A stretch of 64,000 nt of DNA, taken from Anaerolineales bacterium (GTDB lineage: Bacteria; Chloroflexota; Anaerolineae; Anaerolineales; Villigracilaceae). Under the pieces are notes generated by a model, which saw only the letters and a list, made by a program, of their open reading frames with translations, did not search any database and was not told where the DNA came from. Location: contig JAEURJ010000009.1 of NCBI GenBank assembly GCA_016789305.1, positions 310,001 through 374,000 on the forward strand, in the 5' to 3' direction. Positions 17,176-25,926 of this stretch are shown piece after piece. Each line of letters opens with the position of its first letter. Within the stretch, counting starts at the first letter, position 1. A program made the translations under genes and the position numbers.

Positions 17176-19515
17176 ATGTCCGAAGAAGTCATTTCAAATA
17201 CACCGATCCCTGAACCGCAAAATAAAAGCGGCACCGCACTGGCGATCTTCTTGATCTTCGCGCTGCCGATGCCGTTCTGTCTGTTCATTTACAACTTCAT
17301 CGTTTGGTCCATGCAGCAAAGCGCGATCATTTCATTAAGCGCAAAAGATTTTGCCTGGGCCGGGCTGATTGGCCTTGCCGTGCAAGCCGTTGTGATGAGT
17401 CTTGTCACCGGGTTGTTGTGGCGATTTACAAGCGACGACCGATTCAAATCGGTGTATGCAGGCTTCTTTGGTGCGTCATTGATCGCCTTCCCCGCTTTGG
17501 TGTTGCGCCTGCTTGGCCCAAACAGCGATCAACTCGGATCGATCGTACAATTCATTATTTGCATCCTCGGCACTGGAATCATCATCTGGCTTCGAAAGAA
17601 CAAACTCGAATGGGATCGAGGCTCATTACCTTTTGGCTTGGTGGTGGCAGGCATCGGCTTTCTTCCGTTCATTGTGTTTGGTTCGTTCGGATCGTTCGGC
17701 GATGTGCTTTTGAGTCTGCTGGCAAGCCTTGCGTTTGGTCTGCTTGCTGCCACGTTGATGGAATCCACAACTGGCCATATCCTTTTGGATGGCGTGGGCA
17801 TCGGTGCGTTATTTGCGCTTCTCGGCTCGGCTATTGGTTATGACGGCTCGGAATTAATTTTGCTGGCCGTGCTGCCTTCATTTGCATTTGCCATCGCTGC
17901 GATCATGCCTTCTAGGATCGGCGCTGGCATCGCTGCTGCTCTGCTTGCGTTTGCAAGCCTTGCCATGTTCGACCCCACCGAGTTGACTGCGGTGCTTGGT
18001 GATATTGGCGGCATTGCCGTCAAGGTTTGTGCCATCGCCATCGGCGTCGGATTCATTGTCAATCTCATCGCGGTGATCCTGCATTTCGTAACGGCATCCA
18101 GTTCCGGGTCCAGAACGAAGCGGGCTGTCGGTTGGGCCGGTGCCGGCATCACGTGGATGGTGGTCATCGTTTCCTTCTTCATGTTCGGCAATCCTGGAAA
18201 TTACGGGGATCGACTCTTTGTCATCATGAAAGAGCAGACCGATCTTTCGGATGTGGCAAAGATCAAAGATCGGGACGAGAGATTAACAACTGCCTACGAA
18301 GAATTGACAAAGACCGCAAACGAATCACAAGCGGATATTCGTTCATTTTTCGATAGCGTTGGCGTGGAATACACGCCGTATTATTTGGAAAATGCGATGG
18401 AAGTGCGCGGCGGGACTCTCGTGCGTTTGTATCTACTCACCCGCCCCGAAGTGGACCGCGTCCTTCCCAGTCCTCGCCTGCGTGCTGTTCCCGCGGATTC
18501 TCCCTCGCAGGGATTTGAATCCGCGCCGCCAATGAACAGCATCGGCTGGAATATCCGCATGATCGGCGCGGACAAAGTGTGGAACGAGTTCGGCGTGCAG
18601 GGCGAAGGCATCGTCGTCGGGCAATCTGATAGCGGCGTGGATGGGACGCATCCCGCAATTCAAAAACAATATCGCGGCTACAACGGCAGCGACGATTACA
18701 ACTGGTTCGACCCGTGGGATAACACGATCTCGCCAAACGATGAAGGCGGTCACGGCACACACACAACAGGAACCATTCTTGGTTCGAATGGGATCGGCGT
18801 GGCACCCAAATCAAAATGGATCGGCTGTGTCAACCTCGATCGAAATCTTGCCAACCCGGCTTTGTATTTGGATTGTATGCAATTCATGCTCGCGCCGTTC
18901 CCGCATGACGGTGATCCATTTACTGACGGTGACCCAACCAAAGCGGCACACGTACTAAATAATTCGTGGGGATGCCCGGATATCGAAGGCTGCGATCCGA
19001 ATGCTTTGCTGGTGGCCGCAAATCATTTACGCGACGCCGGTATCTTCGTGGTCGTCTCCACCGGCAACGACGGCCCGTTTTGTGAAACCGTCGCCTCGCC
19101 GCTCTCTTTATATGATTCGGTTTTCTCCGTGGGTGCCATCGATCAATTTGGTGACATGGCTCAATTCAGCAGCCGCGGACCTGTGACAGCAGATGGCTCC
19201 GGCCGCATCAAACCGGATATCACCGCCCCCGGCGTGGATATTCTTTCTTCGTTACCCGGCGGCACATACGGTTCCAACAGCGGAACTTCGATGGCCGGTC
19301 CACACATCGTGGGCGTGGTCGCGTTGATCTGGTCCGCACAGCCGGAGTTGATCGGCGATATCGATGGAACGGAGCAACTCATCATCGATACCGCTCTGCC
19401 CTATACCGGCGGTACACCCGCCAATGAATGTTTCAGCGGCGATACACCCAACAACGCCTACGGCTATGGCGTAGTAGATGTGTATGAAGCCGTGAGGAAA
19501 GCGCTCGGAAAATAA
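17176..19515 (+). CDS. Membrane-fused S8 family serine protease
   Basis: 779 residues. Residues 1-350 contain about ten hydrophobic segments, unusual for subtilases. Residues 430-779 are an S8 peptidase domain with Asp 485 (GQSDSGVDGTHP), His 526 (GGHGTHTTG) and Ser 705 (GTSMAGPH); the oxyanion Asn is in NNSWG. No cleavable signal peptide or propeptide is obvious; the membrane block may anchor and deliver the protease domain outside. Ribosome site GGAAGGAG overlaps the end of the upstream YczE-like gene, so the pair forms an operon. Residues about 365-425 could act as an inhibitor-like linker (inferred). Confidence 0.9.
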   Translation: MSEEVISNTPIPEPQNKSGTALAIFLIFALPMPFCLFIYNFIVWSMQQSAIISLSAKDFAWAGLIGLAVQAVVMSLVTGLLWRFTSDDRFKSVYAGFFGASLIAFPALVLRLLGPNSDQLGSIVQFIICILGTGIIIWLRKNKLEWDRGSLPFGLVVAGIGFLPFIVFGSFGSFGDVLLSLLASLAFGLLAATLMESTTGHILLDGVGIGALFALLGSAIGYDGSELILLAVLPSFAFAIAAIMPSRIGAGIAAALLAFASLAMFDPTELTAVLGDIGGIAVKVCAIAIGVGFIVNLIAVILHFVTASSSGSRTKRAVGWAGAGITWMVVIVSFFMFGNPGNYGDRLFVIMKEQTDLSDVAKIKDRDERLTTAYEELTKTANESQADIRSFFDSVGVEYTPYYLENAMEVRGGTLVRLYLLTRPEVDRVLPSPRLRAVPADSPSQGFESAPPMNSIGWNIRMIGADKVWNEFGVQGEGIVVGQSDSGVDGTHPAIQKQYRGYNGSDDYNWFDPWDNTISPNDEGGHGTHTTGTILGSNGIGVAPKSKWIGCVNLDRNLANPALYLDCMQFMLAPFPHDGDPFTDGDPTKAAHVLNNSWGCPDIEGCDPNALLVAANHLRDAGIFVVVSTGNDGPFCETVASPLSLYDSVFSVGAIDQFGDMAQFSSRGPVTADGSGRIKPDITAPGVDILSSLPGGTYGSNSGTSMAGPHIVGVVALIWSAQPELIGDIDGTEQLIIDTALPYTGGTPANECFSGDTPNNAYGYGVVDVYEAVRKALGK

Positions 19516-19525
19516 CATCATCCCT

Positions 19526-19562
19526 GCTCTGACAGGGGCTAAGCCCCTGTCAGAGCGTTTTG
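19526..19562. terminator. Perfect palindrome, probable terminator
   Basis: 31-bp palindrome (15-bp arms, GCTCTGACAGGGGCT and its complement) followed by GTTTT. It lies between the subtilase and the PNPOx-like gene. A related hairpin with the core GGGGCTAAGCCC lies at 62956-62985. Confidence 0.75.
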
Positions 19563-19578
19563 CATAAGGAAAAATAAC

Positions 19579-20064
19579 ATGCCAAAGATTTCCCGCCCCA
19601 AACTTCCCAAAGGCTATGTAGATAACCCCATCTCTGAAGTTCCCTGGGAACATGTTGAAACGCGATTAACTGAATCGATCAACTATTGGCTATGTACGGT
19701 CTATCCAGATGGTCGTCCGCATGTGGTGCCGCGTTGGGGAGCCTGGCTGGATGGCAAGTTGTATTACGATGGCAGCCCCGAGACTCGTCACGCGCGCAAT
19801 CTTGAAAAGAATCAAAATGTGACTTTGCATCTCGAAAGCGGAAACGATGTCGTCATCATGGAAGGGACTTCACGACCCGCCTCCAAACCTGACCCCGAAC
19901 TTGCTCAACGACTATCAGCAGCCTACTGTGCGAAATACGAATCCGATGGCTACGCTCCCAAGCCGGATCAATGGGACGAAGGTGGCTTGTACGTCTTCAC
20001 GCCGAGTCAATGCCTCGCATGGACAAAGTTCTTCGAAAACCCGACCAAATTTATATTTGAATAA
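19579..20064 (+). CDS. Pyridoxamine 5'-phosphate oxidase-like protein
   Basis: 161 residues with the split-barrel flavin-binding fold of the PNPOx-like family. Segments YWLCTVYPDGRPHVVPRWGAW and DGSPETRHARNLEKNQNVTL are characteristic of F420- or FMN-binding members. The true substrate and cofactor (FMN or F420) are undecided. The start ATG follows AAGGAAAAATAAC. It starts about 20 bp after the palindrome. Followed 18 bp later by a lipoprotein gene. Confidence 0.88.
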   Translation: MPKISRPKLPKGYVDNPISEVPWEHVETRLTESINYWLCTVYPDGRPHVVPRWGAWLDGKLYYDGSPETRHARNLEKNQNVTLHLESGNDVVIMEGTSRPASKPDPELAQRLSAAYCAKYESDGYAPKPDQWDEGGLYVFTPSQCLAWTKFFENPTKFIFE

Positions 20065-20082
20065 ATTTCACAGGAGAGAAGA

Positions 20083-20526
20083 ATGAAAAAGTGTTTTCGA
20101 ATTATCCTCCTATTTATTGCCCTTACCATTACAACACTTGCTTGCAGCACTTCCCCTTTTGCAACATCCACTACAGCACCCATCCCTCCTGAAAGCACGG
20201 AACAAGAACCTCCCTTTGTCGGTCTGTGGATGAGGGAAACTGAAACGCTGGTCTTCACACGAACAAGTTTATACCGTGTGACCTCAAACCCGGAACTCGG
20301 GCAGACAAATGAGCAGTTCGCCGAAATTATTTCATTCGATCTGCTCAATAACCATATTACTTTACGAACCCGGTTGATCAAGGTTAATGGCAAGTCGGTA
20401 GGTTTTGATGCGCCAACATACACACTCACCTACCTGATCACCGGAGATACGCTTCAAATTGGCCGCGGCACGGAAACGGAATTTACTACCGAGCTCGATC
20501 CGCAACTGCTATATCAGCAAAAATGA
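20083..20526 (+). CDS. Lipoprotein, unknown
   Basis: 147 residues. Signal peptide with hydrophobic core IILLFIALTITTLAC, Cys about 21 as lipidation site, then a Thr/Pro/Ser linker and a small domain starting PPFVGLWMRETETLVFT. This Gly-Leu-Trp start and strand pattern recalls lipocalin-like or DUF-type beta-barrel domains; no firm family assignment. Ribosome site AGGAGAG precedes the ATG. Confidence 0.75.
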   Translation: MKKCFRIILLFIALTITTLACSTSPFATSTTAPIPPESTEQEPPFVGLWMRETETLVFTRTSLYRVTSNPELGQTNEQFAEIISFDLLNNHITLRTRLIKVNGKSVGFDAPTYTLTYLITGDTLQIGRGTETEFTTELDPQLLYQQK

Positions 20527-20562
20527 TCTTTCTGGTACCCTTCGAACAGGAGAAATAAAAAA

Positions 20563-20868
20563 ATGATCTCACGCATGTGGCATGGAAGAGTGCCCACCTC
20601 CAAGGCAAATGACTACCGTGAATTTTTAAATTCCCGCGCGATCCCGGATTATCGATCCACGAGCGGGAACCTCAGCGTTCACATTCTGGAAAGAACCGAA
20701 GGCGATGTTACCCACTTCATCACCCTCACCTTTTGGGAAAGCCCGGAATCCATCAAGGCCTTCGCAGGGGAAAATATTGAAACCGCAAAGTATTACGAAG
20801 AGGATAAAGACTTCCTCCTTGAGTTCGAGCCCAATGTAATTCATTATGAAGTGGTGGGACAATCCTAG
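20563..20868 (+). CDS. Antibiotic biosynthesis monooxygenase-like protein
   Basis: 101 residues, ferredoxin-like ABM/Dabb-type fold. Begins MISRMWHGRVPTSKANDYREF and contains THFITLTFWESPESIKAFAG, the usual strand-helix pattern of this family (compare heme-degrading and quinol monooxygenases). Function in this organism unknown. The stop TAG directly abuts the ATG of the LysE gene, so the two are coupled. Confidence 0.82.
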   Translation: MISRMWHGRVPTSKANDYREFLNSRAIPDYRSTSGNLSVHILERTEGDVTHFITLTFWESPESIKAFAGENIETAKYYEEDKDFLLEFEPNVIHYEVVGQS

Positions 20869-21486
20869 ATGATGTGGCTGTATATTCTGCAAGGCATCGG
20901 TTACGGAGTCACTGCCGCATCTCAACCCGGGCCGTTCCAAACCTATCTCATCTCGCAAACTTTAACTCGCGGCTGGAAGCGCACCCTGCCCGCCGCACTC
21001 GCCCCGCTGATCAGCGATGGGCCGATCATTTTGCTGTGTCTGCTTGTATTGACTCAAGTCCCTGCATGGCTGCAGCGCGGACTGTACATCGCTGGTGGAC
21101 TGTTCATTTTATATCTCGCCTACGGCACGTATAGATCATGGAAGCATTTCAATCCATCCATCCCACCGATTGAAACAGGCACACAGCAAAGCGTGCTCAA
21201 GGCCGCAATGATGAATGCCTTGAATCCCAATCCCTACATTTTTTGGACGCTGGTCACAGGTCCCATCTTGTTGAAAGGCTGGCGGGAATCGCCTTCCCTT
21301 GGGATGAGTTTCCTCGCCGGTTTCTATGTGACCATTGTTGCCGGTCTCGCCGCCATCGTATTGATCTTCGGCCTTGCCCAACGGCTCGGCCCACGATTCA
21401 ATCGCATGATGCTGGCAATTTCAGCGGTTGCGTTATTTTGTTTTGGGGTGTATCAATTGTGGCTGGGAGCGTTTCCCACCGGATAA
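20869..21486 (+). CDS. LysE family exporter
   Basis: 205 residues with six hydrophobic segments, of the LysE/RhtB amino-acid exporter family. The N-terminal [21 protein letters not shown] and the central [19 protein letters not shown] (Asn-Pro-Asn-Pro) are the family hallmarks. Starts directly after the upstream ABM-like gene and is followed 11 bp later by a second ABM-like gene; these genes and the alcohol dehydrogenase form one operon. Substrate unknown. Confidence 0.92.
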   Translation: MMWLYILQGIGYGVTAASQPGPFQTYLISQTLTRGWKRTLPAALAPLISDGPIILLCLLVLTQVPAWLQRGLYIAGGLFILYLAYGTYRSWKHFNPSIPPIETGTQQSVLKAAMMNALNPNPYIFWTLVTGPILLKGWRESPSLGMSFLAGFYVTIVAGLAAIVLIFGLAQRLGPRFNRMMLAISAVALFCFGVYQLWLGAFPTG

Positions 21487-21497
21487 AGGAGGCAAAA

Positions 21498-21803
21498 ATG
21501 TTTGTTGTTCATGTACATGTCAACGTCAAATCTCAATTTGTGGAAGCCTTCAAAGAAGCAACCCTGGAGAATGCATCCAGCAGTGTCCAAGAGCCGGGCA
21601 TTGCCCGTTTCGATGTGTTACAGGAAGAGGATGATCACACTTGCTTTGTCCTTGTGGAGGTTTACAAATCGGTTGAAGCATCCGCCGCACATAAGGAGAC
21701 AGCTCATTATTTAAAATGGCGCGACGCGGTTGCCGAGATGATGGCCGAGCCAAGAAAAGGAATCAAATACACAAATCTTTTTCCCGAAGATTCGAAGTGG
21801 TAA
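21498..21803 (+). CDS. Putative quinol monooxygenase / LsrG-like
   Basis: 101 residues, ABM fold ([20 protein letters not shown], then [19 protein letters not shown]), close in pattern to YgiN and LsrG. The start is the ATG at 21498 with AAAGGAGG just upstream. LsrG in E. coli acts on phospho-AI-2; whether that applies here is unknown, as no other lsr gene is present. Followed 5 bp later by an iron-type alcohol dehydrogenase. Confidence 0.88.
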   Translation: MFVVHVHVNVKSQFVEAFKEATLENASSSVQEPGIARFDVLQEEDDHTCFVLVEVYKSVEASAAHKETAHYLKWRDAVAEMMAEPRKGIKYTNLFPEDSKW

Positions 21804-21808
21804 GAAAT

Positions 21809-22963
21809 ATGTCTTTTGAATTCGCCACCGCCAGCCGAATCATCTTCGGGGCAGGGAAACTGAACGAGTTGAAGGATCAACTCAATGGAAGTATGAAGCG
21901 CGTGTTGTTGGTGCGGGGAAATTCATCGGATGCGATTCCGCGCGTACGGGAGATTCTCTCTGCACAGAAAATCCCATTTGAAGAATTCGCGCTTCACGGC
22001 GAGCCGACAGTTGATCTTGCCTGCGAAGGAGCGGATCTTGCGCTGAAACATGGCTGTGACCTGGTCATCGGTCTCGGCGGTGGAAGTGTATTGGATGCCG
22101 GCAAGGCGATTGCCGCGCTGGCGACGAATCGCAAAGATGTATTCGATTATTTGGAAGTCATCGGCAAAGGTCAACCGTTGACCGAAAAGCCGCTGCGGTA
22201 TATTGCGATCCCAACCACAGCAGGTACAGGCTCGGAGGTGACGCGCAATGCCGTACTTGAATCACCTGCACATGGATTGAAGGTCAGCCTGCGAAGCCCG
22301 ATGATGTTGCCGAGTGTTGCGCTCGTTGACCCCGAGCTGACAACTTCTTTGCCGCCGGAAATTACTGCAAGTTCCGGTTTGGACGCGCTCACGCAATTGA
22401 TCGAACCATTCGTTTCGATCAAGGCGAACCCGATGACCGATGCGATCTGCCGTGAAGGGATTCTATTTGCCGCAAGGTCATTGCGAAAAGTGTATGAAGA
22501 TGGAATGAATACTTCCGCACGCGAAGACATGGCATTGGCAAGTTTGTTCGGGGGACTGGCACTGGCAAATGCCGCGCTCGGTGCCGTGCATGGATTCGCC
22601 GGTCCGCTGGGTGGGATGCTGCACGCGCCGCACGGAGCGCTCTGTGCAAAGTTATTGCCGCTGGTGATGGAGGCAAACCTCAAAGCACTTCAGGAACGCC
22701 AGCCTGAACATGTTTCATTGAAAAAATACACTGAGATCGCTCAAATCGTTACAGAAAATAAAAATGCAAGCGCGCAGGATGGAGTCGATTGGGTTCACAA
22801 ACTGGTCCGCGAATTGAATATCCCTTCACTTTCAACATACAGAATGAGCGAGGCACAATTCCCCGAAGCTGTGCAAAAGACCTTGAATGCGGGAAGTTAC
22901 AAGGGGAATCCAATCCCATTGAATAAAGAAGAATTAATCAGTATTCTTCAAAAAGCCTTATAA
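21809..22963 (+). CDS. Iron-containing alcohol dehydrogenase
   Basis: 384 residues, group III (Fe-dependent) alcohol dehydrogenase family. NAD-binding GGGSVLDAGKAIA, the Thr-rich IPTTAGTGSEVT, and metal ligands in the GAVHGFAGPLGGMLHAPHGAL segment (His residues) are visible. Start chosen at the ATG at 21809 (MSFEFATASRIIFGAG), 5 bp after the previous stop; a longer frame overlaps the LsrG-like gene. Last gene of the ABM-LysE-LsrG operon. Substrate unknown; maleylacetate reductase and aldehyde reductases are relatives. Confidence 0.93.
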   Translation: MSFEFATASRIIFGAGKLNELKDQLNGSMKRVLLVRGNSSDAIPRVREILSAQKIPFEEFALHGEPTVDLACEGADLALKHGCDLVIGLGGGSVLDAGKAIAALATNRKDVFDYLEVIGKGQPLTEKPLRYIAIPTTAGTGSEVTRNAVLESPAHGLKVSLRSPMMLPSVALVDPELTTSLPPEITASSGLDALTQLIEPFVSIKANPMTDAICREGILFAARSLRKVYEDGMNTSAREDMALASLFGGLALANAALGAVHGFAGPLGGMLHAPHGALCAKLLPLVMEANLKALQERQPEHVSLKKYTEIAQIVTENKNASAQDGVDWVHKLVRELNIPSLSTYRMSEAQFPEAVQKTLNAGSYKGNPIPLNKEELISILQKAL

Positions 22964-22995
22964 AAAGAACCGCCTCAGCAGAGGCGGTTCTTTTT
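22962..22995. terminator. Bidirectional intrinsic terminator
   Basis: 15-bp arms starting AAAAAGAACCGCCTC with loop AGCA. Shared by the alcohol dehydrogenase operon and the convergent P-type ATPase gene. Confidence 0.95.
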
Positions 22996-22996
22996 A

Positions 22997-25699
22997 CTAT
23001 TTTTTATTTCCTATTCGCTTACTGACTTCCATCACGACAAACACAACTAAACCAGTCAAAATCGTAATGGATAGATCGTGCCATTTCAAAGGCAGCACTT
23101 CGAAGAAATTTGCCAGCGATGGCGTGTAAATCACAAGCAATTGCAATCCAACAACTACAGCGATCATGGCCGCGAGCACCGGATTGCTCATAATGCCAAT
23201 CTTGAAAAATGATTCCTTCTCCGAACGCGAGGCCAGCGCTTGAAAGACCTGCATGAAGGCGAGCGAAGTAAAGACCATTGTTTGCCATTCGGGGCGGCCG
23301 GTGAAGAAATACCACGAGCCGAGTCCCAGTGCGAGAGCACCGATCAGCACCCCCACCCAGATCGTTTGCTTCCCCGCGCCGCGCGAGAATACGCCTTCGG
23401 TCGGCGAATACGGTTTGCGCCGCATCGTATCGGGTTCGGGATTCTCCACACCCATGCCGAGTCCAAGCAGGCCATCGGTTAACAAATTGAGCCAAAGCAA
23501 CTGCAGCGGCAGTAATGGCAAAGGCTTGCCCAGGAACGGCGCGATCAACATCACCAATACCTTCCCAATATTTCCAGCAACACTAAAACGAACAAACTTA
23601 CGGATGTTATCGTAGATCGTGCGGCCTTCCTTGACCGCCGCCACGATGGTCGCAAAATTATCATTGAGCAGCACGAGATCAGAGGCTTCCTTCGAAACAT
23701 CCGTGCCGGTGATGCCCATCGCCACGCCGATATCGGCCTTGCGCAATGCGGGCGCATCGTTGACACCATCACCGGTCATTGCAACAATGTGGCCCTTCTC
23801 CTGCAATGCCTGCACGATCTTTAATTTATGTTCGGGTGCCACGCGGGCAAACACACTGACTTCATCGACAACATTCTTCAATTCTTCAAATGACAGGTTT
23901 TCAATTTCAACGCCGCGCAGTGCACGCCCATTTTCCGTGATGCCCAGTTGACGCGCGATCTCGATGGCGGTCAACGGGTGATCGCCGGTGATCATTACCG
24001 GGCGAATACCGGCGGCGCGGCACATCGCCACCGCGTCCTTCACTTCGTTGCGCGGCGGATCGATCATGCCAAACAAGCCAACCAATGTAATATTCTGTTC
24101 AAGATCCGTTTGAATGATCTCCGGAATCGCATTCAATAAGCGGAAACCGACGCCAAGCACGCGCATCCCTTTTTTAGCGAGGCGTTCGTTCGCCGCTTCG
24201 ATCCGCGTCTTCCAATCTTCATCAATGGGATGAGACTTCCCCTCCACCCAAACATGGCTGGTGATGTCGAGCAAACCGTCGATGCCGCCCTTGGTGAAGG
24301 CGATATAACGTTTGTCGGAAACATCCAACCCGGAGAGTACTTCAGGATCATACTGCCCCAAATGATGAACAGTGGTCATGCGCTTGCGTTCGGAGTCAAA
24401 TGGAAGTTCGGCAGTCCGCGGGAAGGATGCATCCAACGATGATTTCCAATATCCCATCTTTGCGGCGGCCACCACCAATGCGCCTTCGGTGGGGTCGCCA
24501 AGCGTGTGATAGCGGTCATCACCGGTGTCGATCAGACTCGCATCGTTACATAAGGTCCCGCCGATGGCTGCCAGCGAAAGTGATGATTGGGCTGGCGTAC
24601 CCAGCACTCGGTTGGTGCGAAGCGTTCCGCTGCGCCCCACTTCTTCTGTCAAATCGAGCGCATGTTCGGCCACATCCAGCACAACGACAGTCATTCTATT
24701 TTCAGTCAATGTTCCTGTTTTATCAGAACAAATCACTGTGACAGAACCGAGCGTTTCGACGGCGGGTAATTTTCGAATCAAGGCCTCGCGCTGCAACATG
24801 CGCTGCGCACCAAGCGCGAGGGTGATCGTAACAACGGCAGGAAGACCCTCGGGGACAATAGCCACCGCAACACTGACCGCGGTCAACAACATGTGACGAA
24901 GTTCATCGCCGCGCATCAGGCCAAGCAGGAACACCAGACCGGCAATGACCACACCGATGATCGCGAGATTTTTTCCGAGCGTATCGAGGCGGCGTTGCAG
25001 CGGGGTTTGCTCCTGCTTCACCTGTTGAATAAGATCAGCGATCTTGCCAAGTTCGGTTTGCATACCCGTGGCAACTACAAGCGCGAGTCCGCGCCCTTGT
25101 GTAATAATGGTTCCCATGTAAGCAAGATTGCGACGATCACCGAGGGGCAGGTCTTCGCCGGAGAGTTCGCCGGTATGTTTTTCGATCGCTTCCGATTCAC
25201 CGGTAAGCGCGGCCTCTTGAATGCGCAGGTTTACCGCCTCCACCAGACGCAGGTCGGCAGGGATCACATTGCCTGTTTCGAGTTGCAGGATGTCGCCGGG
25301 GACGAGGTCACGCGCGGGCAATTCCATCAAATTTCCATCGCGTATCACACGCACATTCGGCACGGACATTTTCTTGAGCGCAGCGATGGCCTGCTCCGCA
25401 CGGTACTCCTGCACGAAGCCCAGCAATGCATAGAGAAAAACGATGGAAATAATGGCGATGGTATTTTTCGTGTCACCCAGCAAGCCGGCGACCACAGCCG
25501 CGCCGATCAGGATCAGAACCATCGTGGCGGTGAGCTGTTCCCAGAAAATTTGGAAAGCGGTACGCCCGCCGCGTTCGATCAATTCGTTGGGGCCGTATTT
25601 TTCCAGGCGGACGGCGGCTTCCGTTTTAGCTAGCCCTTGTGCCCGATCAGAGGAGAGTTCCTCCAATGAAGTTTCGATTGTTTGTGTATGCCAATTCAT
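22997..25699 (-). CDS. P-type cation ATPase (Ca2+/Mn2+ type, P2A-like)
   Basis: 900 residues. Actuator motif ALTGESEAI, phosphorylation site CSDKTGTLTEN (Asp about 326), hinge MTGDGVNDAPALRKADIGVAMG, and ten predicted membrane segments. Transport-site residues resemble SERCA/PMCA: VAIVPEGLPAV in M4 and NLLTDG (Asn and Asp) in M6. Start ATG at 25699 with AGGA upstream; an upstream extension would run into the riboswitch. The yybP-ykoY riboswitch in its leader indicates Mn2+ as the inducing ion, so I infer Mn2+ (or Ca2+/Mn2+) export at the cell membrane. Ends at a terminator shared with the convergent dehydrogenase. Confidence 0.94.
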   Translation of the reverse strand: MNWHTQTIETSLEELSSDRAQGLAKTEAAVRLEKYGPNELIERGGRTAFQIFWEQLTATMVLILIGAAVVAGLLGDTKNTIAIISIVFLYALLGFVQEYRAEQAIAALKKMSVPNVRVIRDGNLMELPARDLVPGDILQLETGNVIPADLRLVEAVNLRIQEAALTGESEAIEKHTGELSGEDLPLGDRRNLAYMGTIITQGRGLALVVATGMQTELGKIADLIQQVKQEQTPLQRRLDTLGKNLAIIGVVIAGLVFLLGLMRGDELRHMLLTAVSVAVAIVPEGLPAVVTITLALGAQRMLQREALIRKLPAVETLGSVTVICSDKTGTLTENRMTVVVLDVAEHALDLTEEVGRSGTLRTNRVLGTPAQSSLSLAAIGGTLCNDASLIDTGDDRYHTLGDPTEGALVVAAAKMGYWKSSLDASFPRTAELPFDSERKRMTTVHHLGQYDPEVLSGLDVSDKRYIAFTKGGIDGLLDITSHVWVEGKSHPIDEDWKTRIEAANERLAKKGMRVLGVGFRLLNAIPEIIQTDLEQNITLVGLFGMIDPPRNEVKDAVAMCRAAGIRPVMITGDHPLTAIEIARQLGITENGRALRGVEIENLSFEELKNVVDEVSVFARVAPEHKLKIVQALQEKGHIVAMTGDGVNDAPALRKADIGVAMGITGTDVSKEASDLVLLNDNFATIVAAVKEGRTIYDNIRKFVRFSVAGNIGKVLVMLIAPFLGKPLPLLPLQLLWLNLLTDGLLGLGMGVENPEPDTMRRKPYSPTEGVFSRGAGKQTIWVGVLIGALALGLGSWYFFTGRPEWQTMVFTSLAFMQVFQALASRSEKESFFKIGIMSNPVLAAMIAVVVGLQLLVIYTPSLANFFEVLPLKWHDLSITILTGLVVFVVMEVSKRIGNKK

Positions 25700-25734
25700 G
25701 TGTAGATTCCTGTCGTTCAATGATAATCCAGCAG

Positions 25735-25858
25735 TAAATAAAAGACCACCGCCGATTTTTAGTGGCGATGGTCTTGCCATTTACAGAACAGCCGGGAAAT
25801 ATTTCCGTATTGACGACTGTGCATCCCAAATTTTGGGCGGCTACTCCCCATCGGAGTT
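25735..25858 (-). promoter_or_regulatory. yybP-ykoY Mn2+ riboswitch with terminator
   Basis: On the minus strand the leader reads GATGGGGAGTAGCCGCCC, then GTCGTCAATACGG, CCGGCTGTTCTG and GGCAAGACCATCG, matching the conserved core of the yybP-ykoY aptamer. Closing stem P1 pairs CGATGG (25848-25853) with CCATCG (25766-25771). The same CCATCG is part of a 12-bp terminator hairpin (25742-25753 with 25764-25775) followed by TTTATTT. Stem P1 and the terminator are therefore mutually exclusive: metal binding should favour P1 and read-through into the ATPase gene (family knowledge plus inference). Confidence 0.93.
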
Positions 25859-25926
25859 AATCAGAGTATACAAAAGATGCAAACTCTTGTGGTTAAGAAT
25901 TCCCTCATCTATCCTTGCAAAACCGC

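Noticed and set aside
24893..25633. 246-codon plus-strand frame inside the P-type ATPase gene
   Set aside because: Antisense shadow of a well-conserved gene; no ribosome site or recognisable domain.
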